DNA of 64,000 nucleotides from DASSUC01 sp035649895 (lineage in GTDB: Bacteria > Actinomycetota > Actinomycetes > Mycobacteriales > Micromonosporaceae): assembly GCA_035649895.1 (NCBI GenBank), contig DASRIS010000191.1, forward strand, positions 1-64,000, in the 5' to 3' direction. Shown here piece by piece: positions 49,059-59,600 of this stretch (position 1 is its first letter; each line of letters starts with the position of its first letter). Below the pieces are notes generated by a model that saw only the letters and a list, made by a program, of their open reading frames with translations, was not told the origin of the DNA and did no database searches. The translations under genes and the position numbers were made by a program.

Positions 49059-49376
49059 ATGGCCCTCGCTGCGCCGCTCTTCTACACCACCGTCGTGTAC
49101 GTGATCAACCTTGTGCTCCTCTTCGTCACGCTGGGCGTGACGCTGTGGGCGTTCATCCACTGCCTGCTGCAGCGGGCCGATGCCTTCCCCGCCATCGGCA
49201 CCCTGCCCAAGGGGGCCTGGCTGGCCATCATCGGCATCTCGCTGCTGCTCTCACTGCTGTTCCGCTCGGGACCGCTGGGCCTGTTCACCTTCATCGCCGT
49301 CATCGCCTCAGCCGTGTACCTGCTGGATGTGCGCCCGGCACTACGCGACGCCACCGGCGGCAAAGGCCCGTGGTGA
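49059..49376 (+). CDS. DUF2516 small membrane protein
   Basis: A 105-residue protein with three helices (LFYTTVVYVINLVLLFVTLG, GAWLAIIGISLLLSLLF, LGLFTFIAVIASAVYLLDV) of the DUF2516 family, equivalent to Rv0476. The ATG at 49059 has TAAGCT 6 bases upstream, so it has its own leaderless promoter although it follows hbhA. The stop overlaps the hydrolase start (GTGA). Confidence 0.8.
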   Translation: MALAAPLFYTTVVYVINLVLLFVTLGVTLWAFIHCLLQRADAFPAIGTLPKGAWLAIIGISLLLSLLFRSGPLGLFTFIAVIASAVYLLDVRPALRDATGGKGPW

Positions 49377-50335
49377 ACCTGCGCTGGCCCCCGCCTCCCG
49401 GCGGCGCCCCAGGCCCCTACGGCCCGGGTAACAGCGCCCCGCGTACGGGCCGGCCGACGCTGCCCAGCCCGCCGACCGAGCTGGTGCGAACCCCGCACGG
49501 AGTGGCGCTGGAGTGCCTGGCCACCGGTGCCGGCGAGCCGGTCACGGTGTTCGCGCACGGTCTGGGCCAGGGCATCGCGCAGACCCGCCCGTTCGGCAGC
49601 GGGGTCACCGGGCGCAAGGTCTTCTTCCAGTTCCGCGGGCACGGGCGTTCGGCCGTACCAGATGGTCATTGGGCCTATGCCGACCTCGCCCGCGACCTGC
49701 GGGCGGTGGCCGACCTGTCCGGCGCCACCCGGGCGGTCGGGGTCAGCCTCGGCGCCGGGGCACTGTGCCACCTGCTGGCCGACCACCCGACCCGGTTCAC
49801 CCGCGTCGTGCTCCTCCTCCCCTCGGTCCTCGACACCCCGCGCCCCACGGCCGCCCGCGAGCGGCTCGCCGCCCTGCTGGCCGCGGCGACCGCCGGCGAC
49901 GCCGCTGCGGTTGCCGAGGCGGTGCTGCCGGAGGTACCACCGCAGGTGCGCAGCACCCCGGCCGGCTGGGCCTACCTGCGCCAGCGGGTCGACCAGCTGA
50001 TGCGGGACGGGCTGGCGCCGGCTCTCGCCGCGCTCCCCGATGAGGTGGCCGTCGCCGACCCCAGCCGCCTGCGGGAGGTGAGGGCGCCGGTGCTGGTGGT
50101 CGCGACCGCAGGGGACGACCTGCACCCGGCCGCCGTCGCGGAGCGGCTCGCCGCCGCGCTGCCCCGGGCGACCCTGCACGTGTACGACGAGCCGGGCCTG
50201 CTCTGGGCACACCGGGACGACCTGCGGCGGCGCGTCTCGACCTTCCTCAACGAGGACGCCGGCTTCCTTGACGGCTTCCCCAACGAGGCCCCCGGCCGCG
50301 AGGAGGGTGGGGCCGCGTCCTCGCCCGGCGGGTAA
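49373..50335 (+). CDS. Alpha/beta hydrolase
   Basis: A 320-residue alpha/beta-hydrolase. The nucleophile elbow is GVSLGAG (Ser), the oxyanion segment is VFAHGLGQG, and VLVVATAGDDLHPAAVA places the acid Asp; a late His is in LLWAHRDDL. A Pro/Gly-rich N-terminus (LRWPPPPGGAPGPYGPG) precedes the fold. GTG at 49373 overlaps the DUF2516 stop. Substrate unknown. Confidence 0.85.
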   Translation: MNLRWPPPPGGAPGPYGPGNSAPRTGRPTLPSPPTELVRTPHGVALECLATGAGEPVTVFAHGLGQGIAQTRPFGSGVTGRKVFFQFRGHGRSAVPDGHWAYADLARDLRAVADLSGATRAVGVSLGAGALCHLLADHPTRFTRVVLLLPSVLDTPRPTAARERLAALLAAATAGDAAAVAEAVLPEVPPQVRSTPAGWAYLRQRVDQLMRDGLAPALAALPDEVAVADPSRLREVRAPVLVVATAGDDLHPAAVAERLAAALPRATLHVYDEPGLLWAHRDDLRRRVSTFLNEDAGFLDGFPNEAPGREEGGAASSPGG

Positions 50336-50346
50336 GGTGCGGACGC

Positions 50347-51084
50347 ATGGGCGTGACGCAGCATGGACGTACCCACCGCCTGGACCTCGCCGACCCGAGC
50401 CTGCGGGAGTGGGAGTGCACGGTCCTCGACGTCGACCCGCAGGCCGGCATCGTGCTGGACCGGTCCGCGTTCTACCCCGGCGGTGGCGGGCAGCCGCCCG
50501 ACCACGGCGTGCTGCTGTGGCAGGGCGTGCAGACCCGGATCGCCGGCACCCGTAAGGGCGACGACCTCTACCTCATCCCGGTGGAGGGCGACCCGCTGCC
50601 CCCGGTGGGCGCGACCGTTGTGGGCGCGGTCGAGGACGAGCGGCGCACGCTGCTGATGCGTACCCATTCGGGGTTGCACGTGCTCTGCGGCGTGGTGTTC
50701 CGGGACTTCGGCGCCCTGGTCACCGGCGGCAACATGGAGCCGGGCGAGGCGCGGATGGACTTCAACCTGCCGCAGGTGCCGGCCGACTTCAAGACGCGGC
50801 TGGAGGAGCTGGTCAACGCCGAGGTCGCGGCCGACCGGCGGGTGGTCACCAGGGTGCTGCCGCGCGAGGACGCGCTGGCCATCCCGGACATCATCCGTAC
50901 CTCGGCGAACCTGATCCCGGACGATGAGGCGGAGATCCGCGTGGTGGACATCGTCGGGCTGGACGTGCAGGCCGACGGGGGCACGCACGTGGCGTCCACC
51001 GCGCAGGTGGGCAAGCTCGTCGTGGCCAAGGTCGAGAGCAAGGGCAAGGCGAACCGACGGGTACGCGTCCGGCTGGCCCAATGA
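50347..51084 (+). CDS. alaX: AlaX-type alanyl-tRNA editing protein
   Basis: A 245-residue free-standing editing domain that hydrolyses Ser- or Gly-tRNA-Ala. FYPGGGGQPPDHG is the N-terminal signature, the zinc-binding HxxxH is in RTHSGLHVLCG, and GLDVQADGGTHVASTAQVG carries the second half of the site. The ATG at 50347 follows TAAGGT by 8 bases. The stop overlaps the EI24 start (ATGA), so the two are coupled. Confidence 0.87.
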   Translation: MGVTQHGRTHRLDLADPSLREWECTVLDVDPQAGIVLDRSAFYPGGGGQPPDHGVLLWQGVQTRIAGTRKGDDLYLIPVEGDPLPPVGATVVGAVEDERRTLLMRTHSGLHVLCGVVFRDFGALVTGGNMEPGEARMDFNLPQVPADFKTRLEELVNAEVAADRRVVTRVLPREDALAIPDIIRTSANLIPDDEAEIRVVDIVGLDVQADGGTHVASTAQVGKLVVAKVESKGKANRRVRVRLAQ

Positions 51085-51833
51085 AGCTGACCGGCTTCTT
51101 CGTCGGGGTGGGCCTGCTCGCGCGGGGTATCGGCGGGTACGCCCGCAGCCCGCGGCTGCTGGCGCTGGGGCTGGTCCCGGCGCTGATCTCGGCGGTGATC
51201 TTCTCGGCTGCGTTCGGGGTGCTGCTCTACTTCGTCTCGGACATCGTGGGCTGGCTGACCGGGTTCGTCGACGGCTGGCCCGAGGGCTTGCGGGACGTGG
51301 TGGAGCTCGGCGCGACGCTGGCCGTCCTCGGCCTGGGCGGGCTGCTCACGGTGCTGACTTTTACGGCGGTCACGCTGCTGGTCGGTGACCCGTTCTACGA
51401 GAAGATCTCGGAGCGGGTCGAGCGGCGGTACGGCGGCGCGCCGGGCGCGGTGGACCTGCCCTGGCACAGCTCCTGGCGGCGCAGCGCAGCCGACTCGGTA
51501 CGGCTGCTGCTCACCTCCCTCGCCTTTGGTGTCCCGCTGTTCCTGTGCGGGTTCATCCCGGTGGTGGGGCAGACGGTCGTGCCGGTCGCTGGCGCGCTGG
51601 TCGGCGGGTGGTTCCTGGCGCTGGAGCTGGTCGGGGTGGCGTTCGCGCGGCGCGGGCTGCGGCTGGCCGACCGGCGGGCGGCGCTGCGCAGGCACCGGCC
51701 GATGGCGCTCGGCTTCGGGGTGGCGGTGTTCGCCTGCTTCCTCATCCCGCTCGGCGCGGTGCTGGTCATGCCGGCCGCGGTGGCCGGCGGCACGTTGCTG
51801 GCCCGGCGCGTGCTCGGCCAGCCCATCGCCTGA
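51081..51833 (+). CDS. EI24/CysZ-like membrane protein
   Basis: A 250-residue EI24-domain membrane protein (family includes CysZ sulfate permeases). About six helices; GDPFYEKISERVERRYG and FIPVVGQTVVPVAGALVGGW are the family marks. Overlaps alaX by 4 bases. Transport of sulfate is possible but unproven for this subgroup. Confidence 0.8.
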   Translation: MKLTGFFVGVGLLARGIGGYARSPRLLALGLVPALISAVIFSAAFGVLLYFVSDIVGWLTGFVDGWPEGLRDVVELGATLAVLGLGGLLTVLTFTAVTLLVGDPFYEKISERVERRYGGAPGAVDLPWHSSWRRSAADSVRLLLTSLAFGVPLFLCGFIPVVGQTVVPVAGALVGGWFLALELVGVAFARRGLRLADRRAALRRHRPMALGFGVAVFACFLIPLGAVLVMPAAVAGGTLLARRVLGQPIA

Positions 51834-51848
51834 GAAGCAGGCCCTGGA

Positions 51849-52259
51849 CTACGGCAGGAGGGTGAACGCGGGGACGTGGGTGGGGCGGATGATGCTGAAG
51901 TGACGGTGGTCGAGGGTGGCGATGGCGACCGCGCCGAACCGTTCGGCGATGGCGACGACGAACGCGTCAGCGGTGCCCAACGGAAGGTCGGCGTAGCGTT
52001 CGACTAGGTAGGCGGCTCGGGTTACGTCGGCGGTGCTTACGGCGACCAGTTCGTAGACACTCTCGGCCACATCCCGCAGGAAGTCAGCCTCAGCATGAGC
52101 GCCGGCGCGACTGGCCAGCATATAGCCGATCTCGGTGAGCAGCGGCTGCGCTAGCAGCAACGGGCCGGGATAGTTCTGCAGCAGGTCGGCGCAGCGTTGA
52201 TGGTCAGCGTCCTTGCGGTTGGCGTTGGCGATGACCGGGCCGGTGTCGATGACGATCAC
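51849..52259 (-). CDS. vapC: VapC-type PIN-domain toxin
   Basis: A 136-residue PIN-domain RNase. The acidic metal site is made by Asp in VIVIDTGPV, Glu in PLLTEIGYM, Asp in GTADAFVVAIAE and Asp in TLDHRHF. It follows the antitoxin with a 4-base overlap (GTGA), the GTG at 52259 being the start; the frame is open further upstream only through the antitoxin gene. Targets of VapC are usually tRNA or rRNA. Confidence 0.87.
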   Translation of the reverse strand: MIVIDTGPVIANANRKDADHQRCADLLQNYPGPLLLAQPLLTEIGYMLASRAGAHAEADFLRDVAESVYELVAVSTADVTRAAYLVERYADLPLGTADAFVVAIAERFGAVAIATLDHRHFSIIRPTHVPAFTLLP

Positions 52260-52480
52260 GCCGGCCTGCACTCCTCGGAATCCCACGCCTGCCTGACGAT
52301 GTCCTTGGACCGGACACCCAGGTCGGGCTCGCCGTCGAAGATCGCGGTGGTGCGGAACCGGCGCACGGGACGCTGTTGGCGGTTGGACTCGGCCCACTGG
52401 CGCAGCACTTCGAGTGCGGCCGGTAGCCGGTCTTCGGGCACCGCGTCGATCAGGCGATGAGCTTCCTCGCGAACGGTCAT
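52256..52480 (-). CDS. vapB: VapB-type antitoxin
   Basis: A 74-residue antitoxin, MTVREEAHRLIDAVPEDRLP at the start (helical dimer region) and RRFRTTAIFDGEPDLGVRSK toward the toxin-binding end. TACACT (52493-52488) lies 7 bases before the ATG at 52480, so the operon message is leaderless and the VapBC complex probably represses it there. Stop overlaps vapC. Confidence 0.8.
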   Translation of the reverse strand: MTVREEAHRLIDAVPEDRLPAALEVLRQWAESNRQQRPVRRFRTTAIFDGEPDLGVRSKDIVRQAWDSEECRPA

Positions 52481-52487
52481 ACCCGAC

Positions 52488-52493
52488 AGTGTA
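52488..52493 (-). promoter_or_regulatory. -10 box of the vapBC operon
   Basis: TACACT on the minus strand, 7 bases before the vapB ATG; consistent with a leaderless message. Confidence 0.5.
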
Positions 52494-52597
52494 GACAGAC
52501 TGTGGTCCGCCGGGATCGCCAGCGGACCATGGCCGGGTGGATGGTCAGTGCTCGTCGTGGTCCGGTCGGTGCCCGTCTCCCAATCGCTTATCCTGGC

Positions 52598-52740
52598 TGG
52601 CCAGCCGGTCTGGACCGCCTCCAGCAGGACGACGTCGTCGATGGCGAGTACGTCAAAGGGACTCGGCCGTAGAGCGCCAGGAGTAGGTCCCTCACCCTGC
52701 CCTGGCCGGCATCCGGGCGTGCGGATCGTCGGTGTCGAGC
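52598..52740 (-). pseudogene. C-terminal relic of an MDMPI/TIGR03083-type gene
   Basis: Three frames in succession encode LDTDDPHAR, DLLLALYGRVP and PFDVLAIDDVVLLEAVQTGW, which line up one after another with the last 50 residues of the intact protein at 60095-60862. Two frameshifts in about 145 bases make it a dead fragment. Nucleotide similarity to the intact copy is high over the same stretch. Confidence 0.7.
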
Positions 52741-52946
52741 CGAGTTCATCTGACCCAACACCACTTGATCGAACATTTCGATTGGTATCCCGTGTTGACG
52801 GCAACCGTGACGGCAACCCAGGCCACCAACGCGAATCTGTACAGCCAGCCGTCACCTTTCGCCACCCACTTCAGTACCCTGGCGCATCCCCATCGCCGGT
52901 CGAGGGCAGCACCACGCCGGCCGCACCGCACGGCACGTAATCGATG

Positions 52947-52952
52947 TAACCT
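52947..52952 (+). promoter_or_regulatory. -10 box of a leaderless XRE gene
   Basis: TAACCT followed by 6 bases and the GTG at 52959. Confidence 0.45.
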
Positions 52953-52958
52953 GTTGGC

Positions 52959-53315
52959 GTGAGCCCCGAATTCGCCAGAGTCCTGCAAGGCCTGATGGAC
53001 AATCGCCACCTTTCACCAAGAGCAGTCAGCCGAGCGTCAAGGCGCGCCGAGTCAACCATCAATCAGCTCCTGAACGGCAGCATTCACCCGTCGGTGGAGA
53101 TTATTCAGGACATTGCTCCAGTCCTGGAGATGCCGCCGGAAGACTTGCTTGTCATTGCTGGGATACCGGGACAGCCAGCACCAGGCCGACCTCAGCCATA
53201 TCCAGCAGCAGCACAGATTGGACAACTAGTTGCCCTCGTCAGCACCCTAACGCCAACACAAGTCGAGGAGATAATTCATGTCGCCCGTAATGCCAGAGGG
53301 GAAATATCTAAGTAG
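52959..53315 (+). CDS. Small XRE-family regulator beside the RHS locus
   Basis: A 118-residue protein: a helix-turn-helix (LMDNRHLSPRAVSRASRRAE, INQLLNGSIHPSVEIIQDIA) and a short C-terminal part (QIGQLVALVSTLTPTQVEEI). It resembles phage/plasmid-type or Scr1-like XRE regulators. Codon use is less GC-biased than in neighbours, which suggests acquired DNA. Opposite strand to the toxin. Confidence 0.75.
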   Translation: MSPEFARVLQGLMDNRHLSPRAVSRASRRAESTINQLLNGSIHPSVEIIQDIAPVLEMPPEDLLVIAGIPGQPAPGRPQPYPAAAQIGQLVALVSTLTPTQVEEIIHVARNARGEISK

Positions 53316-53637
53316 ATGATCCACCAACTCCGTTGGGCAGCCTTGAGAAGCCCGCAATGCCCCGATCGGTTCCAGCACTAACCAGCGCACTCTCACTACA
53401 CCTCACACCAGAGCCCCACCATGCCCTCAGCCTCGACATGCCACAGGAAGCCACTGAACTGCGGGAATGGCAACAAGTGGCCGGAAGTCGAGTTAGGGTG
53501 CCCGCCGGGCAGGTATGCGCTACGCGTTCAACGAACAGCGCTCATGGTCACCCTGGTGGCGCCTACGGATCGCCGCACACAGAATGTGAATAGCGGACGA
53601 TCCGCAGGCGCCATCATACAAGCGTAGCCGCCAAGAG
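53316..53637. other. Gene-poor gap downstream of the RHS toxin
   Basis: A stretch of lower GC with no minus-strand frame above about 60 codons. Two plus-strand frames (53333-53593 and 53421-53627) show no similarity or start signal that I can support. An immunity gene for the toxin would be expected here and is not seen. Confidence 0.45.
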
Positions 53638-56600
53638 TCAGAACCCGAACGGGTTCCACTGAGCACGACTCAGGTCAAATCCACGCGCCCCCAAGGAGTC
53701 TCGAATGATTCCCTGCGTTGCCACACTTGGCTGATAATGACCCGAGAAATTGTCGAACTGCGTAATGACTCCACCCGGCCCAACATCGAAAGTGCCGGCC
53801 GCAAGCACCGGGTTGCCGCGCGAAAGACTAGTGTGCCCCGCACCGGGCGCCCTGTCCCAAATACTCTCGTGGAATGCACGCACAGACCGGTTCGGCATCA
53901 CCACAAAATGATAGTTCCCCTCCTGGAGGTTCCCGCCGTGGGTCGTCCATGAGTTCATAGGAATCCAGTCTTGCGGACTGTCGTCAACACCGGGCCGGCC
54001 AGCACGCCAGAGTTCTTCACCGCAGTTGTGTACGAGTACCGGTGTGTTGCCGGCTATCACATAGTACGTGTGGACCATATCAATGGTGAGGTCGTACGTG
54101 CTGTGTTCGGCGCGGTACGGCCGGACCGCGGTGACCTGTACGTACGTGCCGGCTGCGGTACGGAGCAGTTCGCCGGGCTGGAGCTGGCTGGCGTCGATCC
54201 AGCGCTGGTGGGTGACGGACCAGAACGGGTGGTTGTCGGTGGTGGTGACGGTGTGTTCGCCGGACTTGTCGCGGATGGTGAGGTCAACGAAGTGCTTGTC
54301 GTTGTCGGTCCGGATCGTGTGCGTGACCTGGCGGTTCTCGGTCCGGCCGGCTGCTGGGTCGGTGGCTTGGACGGTGTCGCCCGGTTGGACTTCCTCGATG
54401 GGCCTGCTGGTGCCGTCGGCAAGCAAGACCCGCGTACCGGCGACGAAGCTGTGCTTGCAGCCCCTCTTGGTTGCTGCCTTGGCGCGCGCGGCGAGGGCTT
54501 TGGCGCGTGCCGCGGCTTCGGCGGCGGCCTTGCGGGCGGCTCGTTCGGCAAGAGCTTTGGCGGCTGCCGCCTTCTCGGCTGCTGCCTTTGCCGCGGCTGC
54601 GGCTGCCGCTTTGGCGCGTGCAGCCGCTTCGGCAGCATTCTTGGCGCCTTCGATGACGGCACGCGCCCACTTGACTTCTTGGAAGAACGTGATGACGGCC
54701 TTGCCGGCACGGAAGATGGCCTCGGCGATCTTCTTGGCTTTGAAGATCTTTCCCCAGGGTAGGGAGCCGACCACGAGCATCACGCAGGCGCCGAGGTCGC
54801 CCTTGAGGCAGTTGAGGATGTCGTTGATGCCGAGGAACTCCATGAGGACCTGGCCGCCGGCTTCCAGCACCACGTCGAGCAGGCTCTTGCTCTGGATCTG
54901 CTGAGCCTTGGCCATGTCCTCGGGACTGACCCCAGTGGTTTCAGGGCTGGTTTCCAGCGGCGTCCCGGCACCGTCACCGTTTTCTGGCCTGGCGCCGGTC
55001 GGGTCGGTGTAGGCCAGCGGGTTGTTCTCCGCGTACGCATAGGCGGAGACGGCCGCGCCACCCTGGAGCATCGGGTCGGTGCTGGTGAACCGGCCGGTGC
55101 CGGGGTTGTAGTTGCGGGCGCGGAGGTAGTAGTTGCCGCTGCCGGTGGTGGAGTCCTGGTAGGCGCCGGTGTATTGCAGCGGGTTGGCCGGGCCGGCGGT
55201 GGAGTGCAGCCTCGTGCCGCTGTGTTCCCCACCGTCGGACTGGGGTTGCAGGGTGCCGCCGGTGCGAGGGTTGCCGAACGGGTCGTAGTCGTACGCGGCA
55301 ACGGACACTCCGGCCGGGGTGAGCATGTTCGCCACTCCGCCGAGCCAGTCGTGGGTGTAGGAGTGGACCCCTGTAGCCGGGTCGAGCAGGGCGAGGGGCT
55401 CGTCGTCGGGGCCGTAGGTGAAGCCGCGCCGTTCTAGCGGCGTGCCCGTGGCGTTGGTGACGGTGTCTAGGGCGATCTGGGGAAGGCTCCCCACGACATC
55501 CCAGGACCAGCGCTGGGCGGCAGCCCGCTCCCCCTCACCAGCATTGGCGCTCAACCGGAGCCCGGTCGCGTCGTACGCGTACGTCGCGGTCTGCCCGTCG
55601 ACGGTGGCCTTGGCGAGCGTGTTGTCCAGGTTGTACGTGAACGTGTCGGGGCCGGCCCGGGTCTGGTTGCCGTTGAGGTCGTACCCGTAGTCGGTGACCG
55701 TGGTCATCGGTCCACTGGTGACGGTCTGCCGGGTGAGCTGGTCGGCGACGTCGTACTGGTAGGTGGTGGTGGAGCTGCCGGCGGTGCCGGTGCGGGTCTG
55801 GCTCGTACGGTTGCCGACCAGGTCGTACGTGTAGTCGATGCGTCCGGCAGCGGGGGCGTCCGGGGCGCAGGTGGTGGCGGCGTAGCAGGCCGAGGTGACC
55901 CGGTCCACACTGTCGTAGGCGTAGGCGACCGACTCGGAGACCCCACCACGGGTGGTGACCACCTTGGTCGGGTTGCCGACCTGGTCGAGGGTGAGCTGGA
56001 AGGCCGAGACCGGGTCCTGCACGCCTGGCGGGACAGGGCTGCCGGGAACACGCGAGGTGCCGATGCCGGTGAGCCGGCCGGCGTCGTCGTAGCTGCGCTG
56101 CTCAGCCAGCCCGGTCCCGGCCGGCAGGGTGGTGCTGGTCCGGCGCCCGGCGACGTCGTAGCCGAACGTCCAGGTGGCCGGCTGGGCCCCGGCGGTGCCA
56201 CCGGCGACCGTCAGCTCGCTCATCCGGCTGTCGGCGTCGTACTCGGCGGTGACCTTGGTGCCGTCGGGGTAGGTGCGGAAGGTGACGTTGCCGCGGACGT
56301 CGTACCCGTAGCTGAACGTCTCGGTCCGCCCGCCGGCCTCCTCGCGCACGACCTGGGTGATCTGGTCCTCGTCGTCGTAGGTGACCTTGCGTACCCCGGT
56401 GGGGTCGCCGTAGGAGGTGATCCGGTCCTTGGCGTCGTAGCCCCAGGCGTAGGCCGGGCCGCCGGTGCCCAGGGTCCGCCGTTCACGGCGGCCGGCGATG
56501 TCGTAGGTGTCCACGATGGTGCGTTCGGCCCGCTGGGCGTCGGTGAGCTTCTCGTTCTCCCCGCGGGTCAACGCGGAGATGAGGTTGTTCTCGACGTCGT

Positions 56601-59600
56601 AGCCCAGCTCCACCCGCCGGTTGAGCGGGTCCACCCGGTTGGCCAGCCGCCCGGCCCGGTCGTAGTCGAGGCGGGTCACGCGCAGGTTCGGGTCGCGCAC
56701 CGACGCGAGCAGCCCGTCCTCGTGGTAGCTGTAGACGGTCGCGTTGTTGTGCGGGGCCTGCGGGTGGAACACCGCGTCCGGGGCGTGCACCGTCTCCAGC
56801 TGGTTGTCCTCCCGGTAGCCGTAGTGCGTGGTGTGGCTGCGGGCGTCGGTGACCGAGACCAGCCGGCTGTTCGCGTCGTACGTGGAGGTCGTGGTGTTGC
56901 CGAGCGGGTCGATGACCTTGGTCCGGTTGCCGGCCAGGTCGTACTCGAAGCGGGTGGTGAACCGCTGCGGGTCGGCGCCGTCGACGTTGCCCCGCGGCTC
57001 GGTGACGCTGGCCAGCAGCCCGTCGTCGGTGTAGGTCCAGGTGGTCACCCCGCCAGCTGCGGACACCTCGCGGATCTTGTTGCCGGCCGCGTCGTAGGTG
57101 AACCGGGAGGTGTTGCGACCGGCGTTGGTGATGGTGGTCTGCCGGCCGTTGCGGTCGTACCCCATCGACACCGTCTGGCCGAGCGTGTTGGTGGCGGCGG
57201 TGACCTCGCCGGTGTTGGCCCGCTCGAACGTCGAAGGCAGGTTGTGCTCGTCGTTGGTGGCGGTGGTGCGGTCCAGCTCGTCGACCTTGATGTCCTTATG
57301 GACAAACCCACCACCCGGGTACGGCCGGGAGATCCGCACCAGGTTGTCGTTGGCGTCGTAGCGGTAGGTCGTCGTGAACCGCGCCGGATCCGCACCTGGC
57401 ACGTTGCCGCGCGGCGAGGTGACCTCGTGCAGCAGCCCCTTGACGTTGTAGCGGTAGGTGGTGACGATGTCCGGCCCCTGCCCGCCCATCCCCACCCGGA
57501 CGGCGGCACGCCGCCCCGCGGCGGTGTAGGTGTAGGAGACGGTCCGGCGCGGGTCGGTGACCGAGGCGAGCCGTCCGTTGTCCAGGTAGGTGTACCTGAC
57601 CTCCAGCGAGGTGGGGCTGACGCTGGCGGCGACCCGCCCGACCTCGTCGTAGCTGGTGCGCCACGGGTGTTGCTTGCCCGGCTCCGACACGGACAGGACA
57701 CGGTCCTGCTCGTCATAGGCGTAGCTGGTGGTGAAGCCGGCCGGGTCGGCCCCGGCGGTGGTGCCACGCGGGTCGACCGTGGCGATGCGCCGGCCAGCCG
57801 CGTCGTAACGCAGCTCGGAGCGGCGGCCCTCCGGGGACACCACGGCCGCCAGCAGCCCCGAGTTGGGCTGCCCGGCTGGGACGTACTCGAAGCGGGTGAC
57901 CTTGCCGCGCTGGTCGGTCCGCGTCACAAGCAGGCCCCGCGCGTCGTAGCCGTAGCGGACCGTGTGGCTCTCTCCGTCCACACTGGACACCAGCTCGTTG
58001 AACTCGTTGTACGTGTTCTTCCAGGTGACGCCGTTGGCGTCGACGAACTCGATCGGGTTGTTGCGCGAGTCGTACCTGGTCTTCTCGTCGAACCCCAGCG
58101 GCTGCGGCGCGGCCCGCCGGGTCGGGTTGCCGTTGGTGTCGAACTCGGCCTCGTGCTGGTTATGGCTGCCGTCAACGACCAGGCCGCGGTTGAGCGAGGC
58201 GTCATAGCGGTGGTTGTCGGTGTCACCGTTGCCGCGGCGGCTGTAGATGAGCACGTTGCCGCGGTACTTGTCGAGAACCACCACGCCGTCGGCGTCGGTG
58301 GTCCTCGCTTCCTCCTCGCCAGCCCTCCACTCGAACGTGGTCGCGTTGCCCAGCGCGTCGACCTGGCGCACCACGCGACCGGCGTCGTTGTACTCGTTAC
58401 GGATGAGCACGACCCGGTTTGGCTGCGGGTCCTCCACCTCGGTCAGCAACCCCGCCGGCGAGTAGCCATACCGCCACTGGCGGGCCCGGGCGTCCTTGTA
58501 GACGGTGAGCCGCCCGGCCGCGTCGTACTCGTACTGCACCTTGCGCTGGTCGGGCAGCAGGATGTCGCGGACCAGTCCGCCGCTGACGCGCACCTCGACC
58601 TTCCGCCCCGACGGGTCGGTGATCGTGATCCCCGCCGGGGTATAGGCCAGCGTCACCCCGATCCCGCGCGGGTTGCGGATCGACACCAGCCGGCCCTGGG
58701 CGTCGAAGCTGTACCCGGTCTGGCGGAGCGTGACCAGCTCCCAGCCTTCGCCGGCCCGGCGCAGCGTCGAGCGCAGCCCGGCCGGTCGCGCGTAGGCCCC
58801 GTCGACCAGGCGGTACAGCGCCTCCGCACCGTCGTCGGCGCGCACCACCGCGCCCTCCTCGGATGGGGTGACGCGCATGCCGTACGACCACGCCCAGCCC
58901 GGCCCGAACGGCCCCACCGCCGCGTTCGCCGACGAGTACACCCGGGCGGAGGCGAACGGCACGCCGAACGAGGCCATCGACAGGTCCTGCTCGACCCGGG
59001 CGAACGCCCCGGTCGCGGTGTTCACCCCGTCGCCGCGCACCGCCTGGCGCGCCTGCGTCATGCCCAGCGCCGTCCCGCACCCGCAGCCGGCGGCCTGGCG
59101 GGCCGGGATCGGCGGCGGGACGATCGTGCTACGCGGCCTCGCCGCCGGTGAGGCATCCGAGACCACCTCGCGGCCGTCGTCGAAGACCGCGGCGACCGTG
59201 ATGAAGTAGTCTTTCGCCGGGTCCAGCACCCACCCGTCGCCCACCCCGAACGACCGGCAGAACTCCCGCACCGCACCGCACGAGGCCACCAGCTCCGACC
59301 GCGGCAGAGTCGTCGAAGCCTGCTCCGTGCGCGACGCCGCGTCGTAGAGCCGCACCGTCCATGACGACCATGCCGGGTCCTGGTCCCGGACGTCGAAGTA
59401 GGCCACCAGCGACGTGTCGCCGAGCACGTAACCAGGGCGCAGCAGCATGTTGGTGAACACCTGCTCGTCGGCTGCCGTCAGCGGCACCTGGCCCGGTTTG
59501 CGCACCTGCGCCCATTGCTCGGTCGAGAGTGGCGTAGGCGTACTGCCTGCCCGGACCCCGGCCGGCACCGGTGGCGGCATCTTCTCCTGCGGCAGCGCTA

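Noticed and set aside
53333..53627. Two overlapping plus-strand frames (86 and 68 codons) after the XRE gene
   Set aside because: No start signal, no similarity, and they overlap each other in different frames, so I cannot support either as a gene.
56722..59151. 809-codon plus-strand frame opposite the RHS gene
   Set aside because: It mirrors the YD-repeat coding sequence, is of low complexity and has no recognisable motif.
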